Assembly: GCF_014281965.1 (NCBI RefSeq)
Contig: NZ_JACFTB010000005.1
Location: forward strand, 186,001-250,000
DNA from: Rhodococcus sp. BP22
Lineage (GTDB): Bacteria; Actinomycetota; Actinomycetes; Mycobacteriales; Mycobacteriaceae
Direction of reading: 5' to 3'
DNA length: 64,000 nt
Part shown: piece after piece, positions 53,017 to 60,578 of the stretch
Numbering within the stretch: the first letter of the stretch is position 1
Layout: each line of letters starts with the position of its first letter
The notes under the pieces: model-generated
Told to the model about the DNA's origin: nothing
Database searches by the model: none
Seen by the model: only the letters and a program-made list of their open reading frames with translations
Position numbers and translations under genes: made by a program

Positions 53017-53958
53017 TCAGCGGGAAATGGAAGCGGGCCACTTTCGACTGTCGAGGCCGTGGGTGCGCAACATCGCCAGTGCGATGCGCTCCATACCGAA
53101 GCCGACGCACGCGCTGTGTGCGGGTTCGCCGTCGACCGTGGAAATTCCGAACGTGTGACCGAAGTGGTCACGGTGGCAATTGCACGAGACCACAGCGGTG
53201 CCGTCGTCGAGATCTCCGTAGAGTTTGACGACGAGTTCGGTCTTGAGGTTCTCGTTGCGCTGGTTCGCAGCCAACATGCGGCCTGCGCGTCCGAAGAACG
53301 GGTCGTTGGCGATGACGGCTTCGGCTTCGAGGCCGAGGTCGGCAAGCACCTCCATGCCGCGCACCACCCAGCGTTCGCGGTGCGCGATGGCCTCGTCCGG
53401 AGTGCCCACACGAACGTACTCGTGCATCCGAAATGCTTGCATCCGTGCGGGATCCACAGCTGGCTCGTGGCGGAAACAGTAACCGTAGATGTCGAGCAAC
53501 CGACCGTCTTCCGGAAGTACGCCCGTCATCATCGAGTACGACGGGTGGCATGCGGCCGAAACGAGCATGGTGCCTGCGGACTCCAGGTGGTGATCCCAGT
53601 CCTTGCCTTCGGCGCGGTCCGCGAGCAACGAGGCATGGGCCTTGTTGTCACCGTCGAAGGTGTTGATGGCACCGGTCAGATTGGGAAACGAGGCGATGTA
53701 ATCGGTGCGCTCGAATGCTTCCCGCGGGAAAACCGGTGGGAAGCGGAATCGCGGAGCCGAGAATCCGTGCTCGGACCGTCCAGCTGCGTCGACGACCTCG
53801 TCGATTCTGTCGATGATGTCCTCGAACTCACCCGAGCGGCCGTAGAGACCCTCCACCGAGCTGGGTACGAGAAGTTCGGCGGCAACGAGTTCCTCGCGGA
53901 ATCGTGCTCGCGCCGAATCGAGTTCGGAAATTTCGGTGGGGTTCGCGTGTGCAGTCAT
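53017..53958 (-). CDS. Amino acid:[carrier protein] ligase (atypical SerRS-like class II synthetase)
   Basis: A 313-residue class II aminoacyl-tRNA-synthetase catalytic core without a tRNA-binding arm. Motif 2 is FRHE (162-165) with Arg177 in QAFRMHEY. Motif 3 is GFGMER (286-291). Zinc ligands read as Cys137 (ACHPSY), Glu180 (MHEYVRVG) and Cys284 (SACVGFG). This closely matches the Bradyrhizobium enzymes (Cys131, Glu176, Cys279, from memory), which attach Gly or Ala to the phosphopantetheine of a small carrier protein instead of tRNA. The carrier gene is two genes upstream. Its ATG directly abuts the preceding stop. The amino acid is not certain. Confidence 0.88.
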   Translation of the reverse strand: MTAHANPTEISELDSARARFREELVAAELLVPSSVEGLYGRSGEFEDIIDRIDEVVDAAGRSEHGFSAPRFRFPPVFPREAFERTDYIASFPNLTGAINTFDGDNKAHASLLADRAEGKDWDHHLESAGTMLVSAACHPSYSMMTGVLPEDGRLLDIYGYCFRHEPAVDPARMQAFRMHEYVRVGTPDEAIAHRERWVVRGMEVLADLGLEAEAVIANDPFFGRAGRMLAANQRNENLKTELVVKLYGDLDDGTAVVSCNCHRDHFGHTFGISTVDGEPAHSACVGFGMERIALAMLRTHGLDSRKWPASISR

Positions 53959-55116
53959 TCAGTTACCTTTGTAGACGAGCGCAAGTTGGGAGTTGTGCCC
54001 GAGAATGCGTTCGTTGCTGACCATGATGGCGGAGCCGTGCGCGTCCCGCAGGTGACGACCGATGCTCATGTCGGAGTCCTGTCGGTAGCCGGAAATGCCG
54101 CAGATCTGCAACGCTTTGCCGACGATGTCGATGACGAGTGACGACGCAGTCACCTTGAGGTTGTTGATCCGCACCGCGAATCCGATAGCACCGAGATCTC
54201 CGGGGGAGTCCGCAATGGCCTCGTACTTGGCTGCCGCGCCGAATACCGCGTCGACGAGCTGCTCGTGCACGACGTAAAGCTCGGCGAGCCGAAGTGCACT
54301 CGGCGGGGTGACTCCCGGCGTGCGACTGGCAGCCTTGCGAACGGACTTGCGCGCCTTGGCGACTGCCGCATCAGCGATACCCAGCCACGCGGCACTCCAG
54401 AGCACATGCGCGGCAGGCAGCATCGTCTGCGCGGAAATATCGCCGTAGCTGTCACCGAGAATGCTCGACGTCGTGGCAGTTGCTTCGAGTTGGAATCCGG
54501 GGCTGCAGGTTCCACGGAACCCGAGGGTGTCCCAGTCGCCGGTGCGTTCGAGCACGACATCCGGCTTTTCGCAGACGACCAACACCTGATCGCTCGGGGG
54601 ACTGTCCACCGAGCGGCGAGCCGTTGCGAGGACGAACTGTGCGTATTCGCCATAGGAGATCACCGGCGCGGTTTTCGACAACGTGATCCGATCGCCGTCG
54701 TATTCGACCGCGCACCCGCTGGTTCGCACGTCACCACCGATGTTGATCTCAGTGGTCGCCGAGGCCACCAGCGGACGTTCGAGAACGAACCGACGCAGCA
54801 ACGATTCCATGGCGTCGGACTTGCCGTGCCGGACGATGCTCAGTACCTGGGACTGATGCATCACGAAGATCATTGCCGTAGAGGCGCATTCTGCGCCCAG
54901 TGATCGTGCGATATGCGCGAGTTGGGTAAGGGAAAGACCGCCGCCACCGAAGTGCGCGGGAATGCCTGCCTCGAGGAGACCGGATTGGCGGATCGCCTCC
55001 ATGGACTCGGTCGGGAATCGTGCATCGCGATCGACCTCATCGGCGAACGAACGCACCGTGGTCAGTACCTCGGACATGTTCGAGATGTCGATGGCGTCCC
55101 GGTAAGCGGTGGTCAT
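53959..55116 (-). CDS. Acyl-CoA-dehydrogenase-like flavoprotein
   Basis: A 385-residue ACAD-fold protein from ATG 55116. It shows the helical N domain (LLEAGIPAHFGGGGLSLTQLAHIARSLG), the beta-domain LVASATTEINIGG and TLGFRGTCSPGF, and a C-terminal RHLRDAHGSAIMVSNERILG. Neither the usual C-terminal catalytic Glu nor the IVD-type Glu is evident. It may oxidise a carrier-bound aminoacyl group (as PltE/RedW-type enzymes do for prolyl-S-carrier) or use the flavin otherwise. It starts 5 nt after the carrier stop and abuts the ligase start. Confidence 0.82.
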   Translation of the reverse strand: MTTAYRDAIDISNMSEVLTTVRSFADEVDRDARFPTESMEAIRQSGLLEAGIPAHFGGGGLSLTQLAHIARSLGAECASTAMIFVMHQSQVLSIVRHGKSDAMESLLRRFVLERPLVASATTEINIGGDVRTSGCAVEYDGDRITLSKTAPVISYGEYAQFVLATARRSVDSPPSDQVLVVCEKPDVVLERTGDWDTLGFRGTCSPGFQLEATATTSSILGDSYGDISAQTMLPAAHVLWSAAWLGIADAAVAKARKSVRKAASRTPGVTPPSALRLAELYVVHEQLVDAVFGAAAKYEAIADSPGDLGAIGFAVRINNLKVTASSLVIDIVGKALQICGISGYRQDSDMSIGRHLRDAHGSAIMVSNERILGHNSQLALVYKGN

Positions 55117-55121
55117 AGCCC

Positions 55122-55379
55122 TCAGTCCGTGAGCTGTGCGACGGCTGTGGCGATGGACTCGATGCTGGCGAACGTGGCCTTCTGCAGCATGGCATCGGGG
55201 AATTCGATATCGAACTCGTCCTCGAGAGCGATCATGACGTTGACGCTGGCATGCGAGGTGAGGCCACTGTCGTAGAGATCGGCCGAGTCCTCGATGTCCG
55301 AAGCTGGTAGTGGAAGCTTCCCGAATTTGTCCAGAACTTCGCGAATCCTGGCCACATCTGCAGCATTGAGTGTTTCCAT
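55122..55379 (-). CDS. Small acyl/aminoacyl carrier protein
   Basis: An 85-residue four-helix carrier protein, acidic. Start ATG 55379 follows GGAGG at six bases. The phosphopantetheine site reads DSGLTSHASVNVMIALEDEFDIEFP: a Ser in GLTSH where most ACPs have GxDSL. This TSH variant fits carriers that partner SerRS-like ligases. It is the first gene of the long minus-strand operon. Confidence 0.87.
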   Translation of the reverse strand: METLNAADVARIREVLDKFGKLPLPASDIEDSADLYDSGLTSHASVNVMIALEDEFDIEFPDAMLQKATFASIESIATAVAQLTD

Positions 55380-55700
55380 ACGAACCTCCACTGAATCTCG
55401 TAACTTTCCGAGACCGGACGGCCTCGTACTGACTGTTGGTTTGCAATACATCGATGTTTGCAACCCAGCTGTCTCCCCAGACCTTCCCAAACAATATAGT
55501 AGATTGTTTTGAAGCGGTGGCTTGAATCGTTCGGCTGCTCTTGGATTGGTTTCCGACCAGCAGGTTTCCCTGGGATCCGGATTTCAATCGAGATGAGCAT
55601 CACGGCTGTGTGGGGCCTTGTCCTGCCCGTATGCGCCTGAGGTAGGTGGGGTGAAGAAGTACAGTGAGGGCTTCGTCGGGCCAATAAATGAAGGAACTCA
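55380..55700. promoter_or_regulatory. Divergent promoter region with AAACAAT palindrome
   Basis: This 321-base gap separates the carrier-protein operon from the Hsp70-like pair and holds no gene I can support. An AT-rich palindrome, AAACAAT (55489-55495) and ATTGTTT (55503-55509) with a 7-base spacer, includes TATAGT that could be a plus-strand -10 element. It may be a shared operator or promoter for both directions. Confidence 0.45.
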
Positions 55701-57083
55701 GTGCCGGTGAGTGGAGTCTGCGGCATAGCCGTGGAGCCGAGTGTCGTCCGGATCTCTTACCTCAGAGACGGACGCCGCATCGAGGATTCGATAGACGCCG
55801 AAGGAGCCCATTGGCTCCTGAACGGCAAGCTTGCCGACTGCGGACCGTTCGACGATGTCGTACTTACCGGACGCGATTCGGACGTAGTGGCCTCGCTCCT
55901 GGAGTCGCTCGACAGTAGTGAAACCTCCACAATTCGAATGGTCGACGAGGGATCGGCGGTGCTCGCCTACGCGCGCTCGATCGGGAAGCTCGCGACGGCG
56001 CGGGCATTGCTGGTGCTCGACCTCGGAACGAACGGTACGACCGCGCTCACGTTGGATGTAGCAGCAGGCGACGTCACTCGAAGTCGACGCACTCCGATCC
56101 TGTCGGGTGACGCACTCGACCGGATAGTCGAGAAAGTCGTCATGGCCAAGAAGATCCTTCCCCCCGCCGAAGGCTCCGAAGGTCAACGCGAATACCGCGT
56201 GTTCTTCCGCGACCTCAAAGAGATGCTCAGCACCGCTGCGGGTGTCCGCGCGCCGAACAACGGGCCGGTGCTGATCACTCGCAACGAATTCGACGACGCC
56301 GCAGCTCCGCTGATCCTTCAAGCACTCGCGTGGGCGGCCCCATCGACTCCGGATGCGGTGTTACTCATCGGTGGTGGCTCGCACATGCCGATCGTGCGGT
56401 CACTCGTCGAACGCAGGTGGGCCGTCGACGTCATCGTTCCGGATTCACCGATGTCGGTCATCGCGGAAGGTGCAGCGCTAGAGGCCGCACCGATCGCTCC
56501 CACGATGACTCTTGCGACGCTGCTGGCGGAGCATCATACGAGCACGCCTCCTGCCGTAGTTCCCGAGCCGGCTGTAGTTCCCGAGCCGGCTGTAGTTCCC
56601 GAGCCGGCTGTAGTTCCGAAGGCGGCTGTAGTTCCCGAGCCGGCTGTAGTTCCGAAGGCGGCTGTAGTTCCCGAGCCGGCAGAGGCGGCTGTAGTTCCCG
56701 AGCCGATGAAGACGGTCCCCGCGTCGCGAAGTCCCCGTCGTGTCCAGTGGTCGGTAAAGGACGCCTCCTGGCTGGGGGCAGTAGCCACGGTGGTTCTGCT
56801 GGTCTGGGCAATCGTCGCGGTACGAGGCAATACAGCCCCTCCTCCCGGGATCGGAATCGATCCCGGTTCGATCCCTGCTGGAAATTCCTCGGTCGCCGAG
56901 AGTGTGCCTGCGCTGCCGGAATCGATCCCGATGCCCGAGCCGGGGCCTGTGCCAGAGCCGGTGGACACCTTCGATCCCGTCGAACCAGGCACCGATCCGG
57001 ATACCGGCAATATCGAGTACACCGAGGACGGTTTCTACTACGACGACGGCTATGTGGCCGAAGACGACTCGGATGTGAATTGA
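55701..57083 (+). CDS. Membrane-anchored Hsp70-like protein, paralogue 2 (divergent)
   Basis: A 460-residue protein, GTG start with AAGGA eight bases upstream. The nucleotide-binding core is shorter and more degenerate than in its paralogues: VCGIAVEPSVVRIS, VLDLGTNGTTALTL (phosphate-2, 105-118), and LLIGGGSHMPIV (221-232). A repeat region of VVPEPA/VVPKAA units (284-336) precedes a transmembrane helix (about 356-374). The outside tail is acidic and Pro-rich, ending in Tyr/Asp-rich sequence. First of a tandem pair, 108 nt before paralogue 3. Confidence 0.7.
   Translation: MPVSGVCGIAVEPSVVRISYLRDGRRIEDSIDAEGAHWLLNGKLADCGPFDDVVLTGRDSDVVASLLESLDSSETSTIRMVDEGSAVLAYARSIGKLATARALLVLDLGTNGTTALTLDVAAGDVTRSRRTPILSGDALDRIVEKVVMAKKILPPAEGSEGQREYRVFFRDLKEMLSTAAGVRAPNNGPVLITRNEFDDAAAPLILQALAWAAPSTPDAVLLIGGGSHMPIVRSLVERRWAVDVIVPDSPMSVIAEGAALEAAPIAPTMTLATLLAEHHTSTPPAVVPEPAVVPEPAVVPEPAVVPKAAVVPEPAVVPKAAVVPEPAEAAVVPEPMKTVPASRSPRRVQWSVKDASWLGAVATVVLLVWAIVAVRGNTAPPPGIGIDPGSIPAGNSSVAESVPALPESIPMPEPGPVPEPVDTFDPVEPGTDPDTGNIEYTEDGFYYDDGYVAEDDSDVN
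56553..56705 (+). repeat. 18-nt tandem repeats encoding VVPEPA/VVPKAA
   Basis: About eight tandem 18-bp units based on GCTGTAGTTCCCGAGCCG lie inside the Hsp70-like gene. Encoded units alternate between VVPEPA and VVPKAA, and the last units have a 6-nt insertion (EA). Copy number probably varies by slippage, changing the linker length before the membrane helix. Confidence 0.9.
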
Positions 57084-57191
57084 CCCCAGCGCTGACGGGG
57101 CCACGCCGCACTTCGGCCACACACCCGGTAGCGTGACCCGATGGGGCGAGTATCGGAGTCAGACCGTCTACCGCAAAGCGAGGCAAGAGAG

Positions 57192-58838
57192 ATGACTGTG
57201 TTGTTGGGGGTGTCCATGGGTGCCCACGCCGTGCGTATGGCTCAGCCACGCAACGGGACGGCCAATGCTCGCGTCTCGTCTACCCGTTTGCTCGAAGCCC
57301 CTCAGCAGTTGTTCTTCCACAATCAAGTCATCGACACGGTCGACGATCACGTCGAGTACCTGGCCGCTGAGTCGATCAGCGCGCTGGCCGCCGAGTCCGA
57401 GCCGTCGATGACGACCGGCGTCGCGTACCGGGACGCACATCAGGCAGACACGCTGCACCGCGCTCTGGAGAATCAGCACCTGCAGAACTACCGCCTCGTG
57501 CCCGAGGTCGAGGCGGTCCTCGAATACCTCGTCGTCAGTGGTGAAGCTGCGGGTTTCTCGACCGTCGCCTTGTTCGACTTGGGAAGTTCGGGTCTGAACG
57601 TCAGCGTCGTGAACCTGGCGGCCCGTCGAGTCGTCGTCACGCAACGCTCCAGTGCGTTCAGCGGAGATCTCATCGACGAACTCCTTCGTGACAATCAGCT
57701 CGCACGCCTCGGCAAGCCGAGCGATGCCGCCGACATGGACTTGTTCGAGCGTCGGTGCCGTGTGGCCAAGGAACGGCTGTCGAGCAATGACGCGGTGTGC
57801 CTGCCCGACGAAAGCGGCATGATCCTGCTCTCGCGGGACAACTTCGAGGCATTGATCGCCGATCACATCGATCAGGCCATCGAGTTCGCACGCAGTGTTC
57901 TCATCGAAGCAAATGTTCCTATCGACGCCGTCGTTCTCATCGGTGGTGGGTCGCGTATCCCGCTCGTTCGTGAACGGGTCGGCCCATCTCTGCATTTGCC
58001 GGCGATCACTCCGAACGAGCCGGAAACTGTCTCGGCCCGTGGCGCAGCACTCTCGGCGCGTCCGTCGGCGTACCCGCAGGATGTTCCACCCCGGACTATG
58101 CCTGCGCGCCCCACTCCTGCAGCGGCGGTCCGACCGGAGCCTGTGCCTGTACCCGTGGCTGCCTTCGTTGCGCCTCGACCTGTCGAAGCGATTCCGACCG
58201 CGCGGAAAAATTTACCTGCTGCAGACACGGGTGCACGGCCGTTCTATCCGCCGAAAGCCCCGCCCGTAGCTCCTACTGTTGCCTCACCTGCCGTTGCTCC
58301 TGCGTCGGACGCGAGGGAAGTCGAATCGGCTTCGCCCGCCCCGAAACACTTCGCGCTCGAAAAGGTCTACTGGCTGGACGCGGACTACGAGGAAGACGAC
58401 GGTGAAGACGAAGACGTGCGTAAGCGACGTCGAATTCGGGCGTGGTCCGTAGTCGGAGTTGCTGCTGCAGCGGTGATCGCAGTATCTGGATTCGTCGTGA
58501 CGCGTCCCAACACGGCTGCTGTCGTCGAGACCGCGGTGACGCAGCCGCCGGCCACCCCGAGCACGGCAGCAACGCCACCGCCAGCAGCACCCCCGGTCAT
58601 TCCTCTCCCGCCTCCGCCGCCGCCCGCAGGGACCATTCCGGAAGCTCCGGTTGTCGAGCCCGAACCCGAGACTGCCGAACCGACGCGCCAGCAAGTGACC
58701 GAGGAGCAAACCTCGGAGCAGTCCTCCGAAGCTGAGGTCGCACCTCCACCGCCACCTCCGCCCCCACCACCCCTGATCCCCGGCCTGCCGGACTTCACGC
58801 TGCCGACCTTGCCGCCGCTCTTCCCGCCCGCTCCCTGA
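57192..58838 (+). CDS. Membrane-anchored Hsp70-like ATPase, paralogue 3
   Basis: A 548-residue protein; ATG 57192 is chosen because it aligns with paralogue 1 and has GAGG eight bases upstream (an earlier start at 57141 exists). The ATPase domain has VLLGVSMGAHAVRMA, FDLGSSGLNVSVVN (128-141) and VLIGGGSRIPLV (248-259). A Pro-rich cytoplasmic linker (about 290-380) and acidic stretch (DADYEEDDGEDEDV) precede a basic KRRRIR and a transmembrane helix (about 416-436). The outside tail is Pro/Glu-rich, ending PPLIPGLPDFTLPTLPP as in paralogue 1. Converges on the Lrp-type gene, 8 nt away. Confidence 0.8.
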   Translation: MTVLLGVSMGAHAVRMAQPRNGTANARVSSTRLLEAPQQLFFHNQVIDTVDDHVEYLAAESISALAAESEPSMTTGVAYRDAHQADTLHRALENQHLQNYRLVPEVEAVLEYLVVSGEAAGFSTVALFDLGSSGLNVSVVNLAARRVVVTQRSSAFSGDLIDELLRDNQLARLGKPSDAADMDLFERRCRVAKERLSSNDAVCLPDESGMILLSRDNFEALIADHIDQAIEFARSVLIEANVPIDAVVLIGGGSRIPLVRERVGPSLHLPAITPNEPETVSARGAALSARPSAYPQDVPPRTMPARPTPAAAVRPEPVPVPVAAFVAPRPVEAIPTARKNLPAADTGARPFYPPKAPPVAPTVASPAVAPASDAREVESASPAPKHFALEKVYWLDADYEEDDGEDEDVRKRRRIRAWSVVGVAAAAVIAVSGFVVTRPNTAAVVETAVTQPPATPSTAATPPPAAPPVIPLPPPPPPAGTIPEAPVVEPEPETAEPTRQQVTEEQTSEQSSEAEVAPPPPPPPPPPLIPGLPDFTLPTLPPLFPPAP

Positions 58839-58846
58839 TCCAGGTT

Positions 58847-59383
58847 TCAGACGGCTGGATTCCGCGGGCGAATGTGCTCGAATATCAGAACCGTCTCGGT
58901 GGCGGCGACGGCTGGGTGAGCGCTGAGGTTGTCTACGACGAAGTTGCGTAATGCGGCGGTGTCCACTGTCGATACGTGGATCAGAAAATCGTCCGCCCCT
59001 GCGATGAAGTAGATGTTCAGAGTCTCCTCGAGCGCCGCGATCTGCTCACCGAATTCGTTGATTCTTCGCCGAGCATCCGCCTGCAAGCGCACCGAGATCA
59101 TCGCCTGGATGCCCTGCCCGAGGGCTTCGGGATCGATGTCGGCATGGAACCCGCGGATGACTCCGCGCTCGACGAGGGAGCGCACACGTCCCAGCGCCGT
59201 CGACGGTGCGATACCTGCTGCCGCAGCAAGAGCATTGTTGGGTGTGCGGGCGTTGTGCCGAAGAACGTCGATGAGGATGTGGTCGATGTCGTCGAGTGGG
59301 GTATTTCGTGTATTTGCCGTGAGCCGAACATCATTCGGCAGACGACCTGGCTGACCGTCCTGCACTGAATTATTCGATCCCAT
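58847..59383 (-). CDS. aldR: Lrp/AsnC-family regulator, probable AldR
   Basis: A 178-residue Lrp/AsnC protein: helix-turn-helix in LDDIDHILIDVLRHNARTPNNALAAAAGIAPSTALGRVRSL, then a RAM effector domain (IQAMISVRLQADARRRI, NIYFIAGADDFLIHVST). It is divergent from ald, the arrangement seen for mycobacterial AldR, which senses alanine and controls ald. The symbol rests on context plus family. The shared 99-base gap has two palindromes. Confidence 0.85.
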   Translation of the reverse strand: MGSNNSVQDGQPGRLPNDVRLTANTRNTPLDDIDHILIDVLRHNARTPNNALAAAAGIAPSTALGRVRSLVERGVIRGFHADIDPEALGQGIQAMISVRLQADARRRINEFGEQIAALEETLNIYFIAGADDFLIHVSTVDTAALRNFVVDNLSAHPAVAATETVLIFEHIRPRNPAV

Positions 59384-59408
59384 AATCTCAATCTACAGAA
59401 TTATGTTC

Positions 59409-59450
59409 ACATGTGTTGGTCCTCTTTCTCTTTATAATTCACAATTGTGG
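59409..59450. promoter_or_regulatory. CACATGTG and CACAATTGTG palindromes in the aldR-ald gap
   Basis: Perfect palindromes CACATGTG (59409-59416) and CACAATTGTG (59441-59450) lie in the divergent region, centres 33 bp (about three helical turns) apart. They are candidate binding sites for the Lrp-type regulator. Confidence 0.45.
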
Positions 59451-59482
59451 TAATCCGTCGAATGTTTATTCAGGAGGCCACC

Positions 59483-60565
59483 ATGAAGATCGGAATTCCT
59501 CGCGAGCTCAAGAACAACGAGTATCGAGTGGCCATCACCCCGGCGGGCGTACACGAATTGGTCTCGCACGGACATGAAGTGATCGTCGAATCCGAAGCAG
59601 GCGTCGGTTCGTCGTTCTGCGACACCGACTTCAAAGCGGCAGGCGCGCAGATATTCGCCGAGGCTGCCAAGGTGTGGGACGCGGCCGACCTGCTGCTCAA
59701 GGTCAAGGAGCCGATCGCCGAGGAGTACGCACTGCTCCGGCGTGATCAGGTCCTGTTCACCTTTCTGCATTTGGCCGCGTCGAAGCCCTGCACCGACGCA
59801 TTGCTCGCATCGGGCACCACCGCAATCGCCTACGAGACCGTCACTGCCCCGAACGGATCACTCCCACTGCTGGCACCGATGAGCGAGGTTGCGGGCAGGC
59901 TTGCACCGCAAGCAGGTGCCTACCACTTGATGGCCAGCGGGGGAGGCCGCGGCGTGCTCATGGGAGGAGTGCCAGGGGTGCGTCCGGCGAACGTCGTCGT
60001 CATCGGTGCAGGCGTGTCGGGAAGGAACGCCGTCGCCATCGCGCACGGCATGCACGCCGACGTCACGGTGCTGGATCTCGACGTGAAGGCGCTACGCGGC
60101 ATCGACGATCTGTACCACGGCAGCGTCAAGACGGTCGCGTCCAGCTCCTTCGAGCTCGAACAGGCTGTTCTTGCCGCCGACATGGTGATCGGGGCGGTAT
60201 TGGTACCCGGGGCGAGAGCGCCGATGTTGGTCTCCGACAGTCTCGTTCAGCGCATGAAGCATGGTTCGGTGCTCGTCGACATCGCCATCGACCAGGGCGG
60301 CTGCTTCGAGAATTCGGTTCCCACTACGCACGCCGACCCGACCTACCGGGTGCACGAGTCGGTCTTCTACTGCGTCGCGAACATGCCGGGCGCTGTCCCG
60401 CGGACGTCGACCTATGCGTTGACCAACGCGACGCTGCCCTACGTCTGCGCGCTCGCCGACAAGGGTTGGGAAGAGGCATGCGAGGCGGACGCAGGCTTGC
60501 GTAACGGGCTCAGCACGCACCACGGTGATCTGTTGTCGGAGAGCGTCGCGGCAGCCTTCGCATGA
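59483..60565 (+). CDS. ald: L-alanine dehydrogenase
   Basis: A 360-residue enzyme that interconverts L-alanine and pyruvate plus ammonia with NAD(H). MKIGIPRELKNNEYRVAITP is the family N terminus. Active-site residues align by number with M. tuberculosis Ald: Arg15, Lys75 (LKVKEP), His96 (FLHLAA) and Asp270 (DIAIDQGG). The NAD-binding VVVIGAGVSGRNA is at 171-183. AGGAGG lies five bases before ATG 59483. Divergent from the AldR-like regulator. Confidence 0.97.
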   Translation: MKIGIPRELKNNEYRVAITPAGVHELVSHGHEVIVESEAGVGSSFCDTDFKAAGAQIFAEAAKVWDAADLLLKVKEPIAEEYALLRRDQVLFTFLHLAASKPCTDALLASGTTAIAYETVTAPNGSLPLLAPMSEVAGRLAPQAGAYHLMASGGGRGVLMGGVPGVRPANVVVIGAGVSGRNAVAIAHGMHADVTVLDLDVKALRGIDDLYHGSVKTVASSSFELEQAVLAADMVIGAVLVPGARAPMLVSDSLVQRMKHGSVLVDIAIDQGGCFENSVPTTHADPTYRVHESVFYCVANMPGAVPRTSTYALTNATLPYVCALADKGWEEACEADAGLRNGLSTHHGDLLSESVAAAFA

Positions 60566-60578
60566 CTTTTCGGCTCTC

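Noticed and set aside
56553-56705. Regular repeats considered as a CRISPR array
   Set aside because: The units are contiguous 18-mers without spacers and are in frame inside a protein-coding gene.
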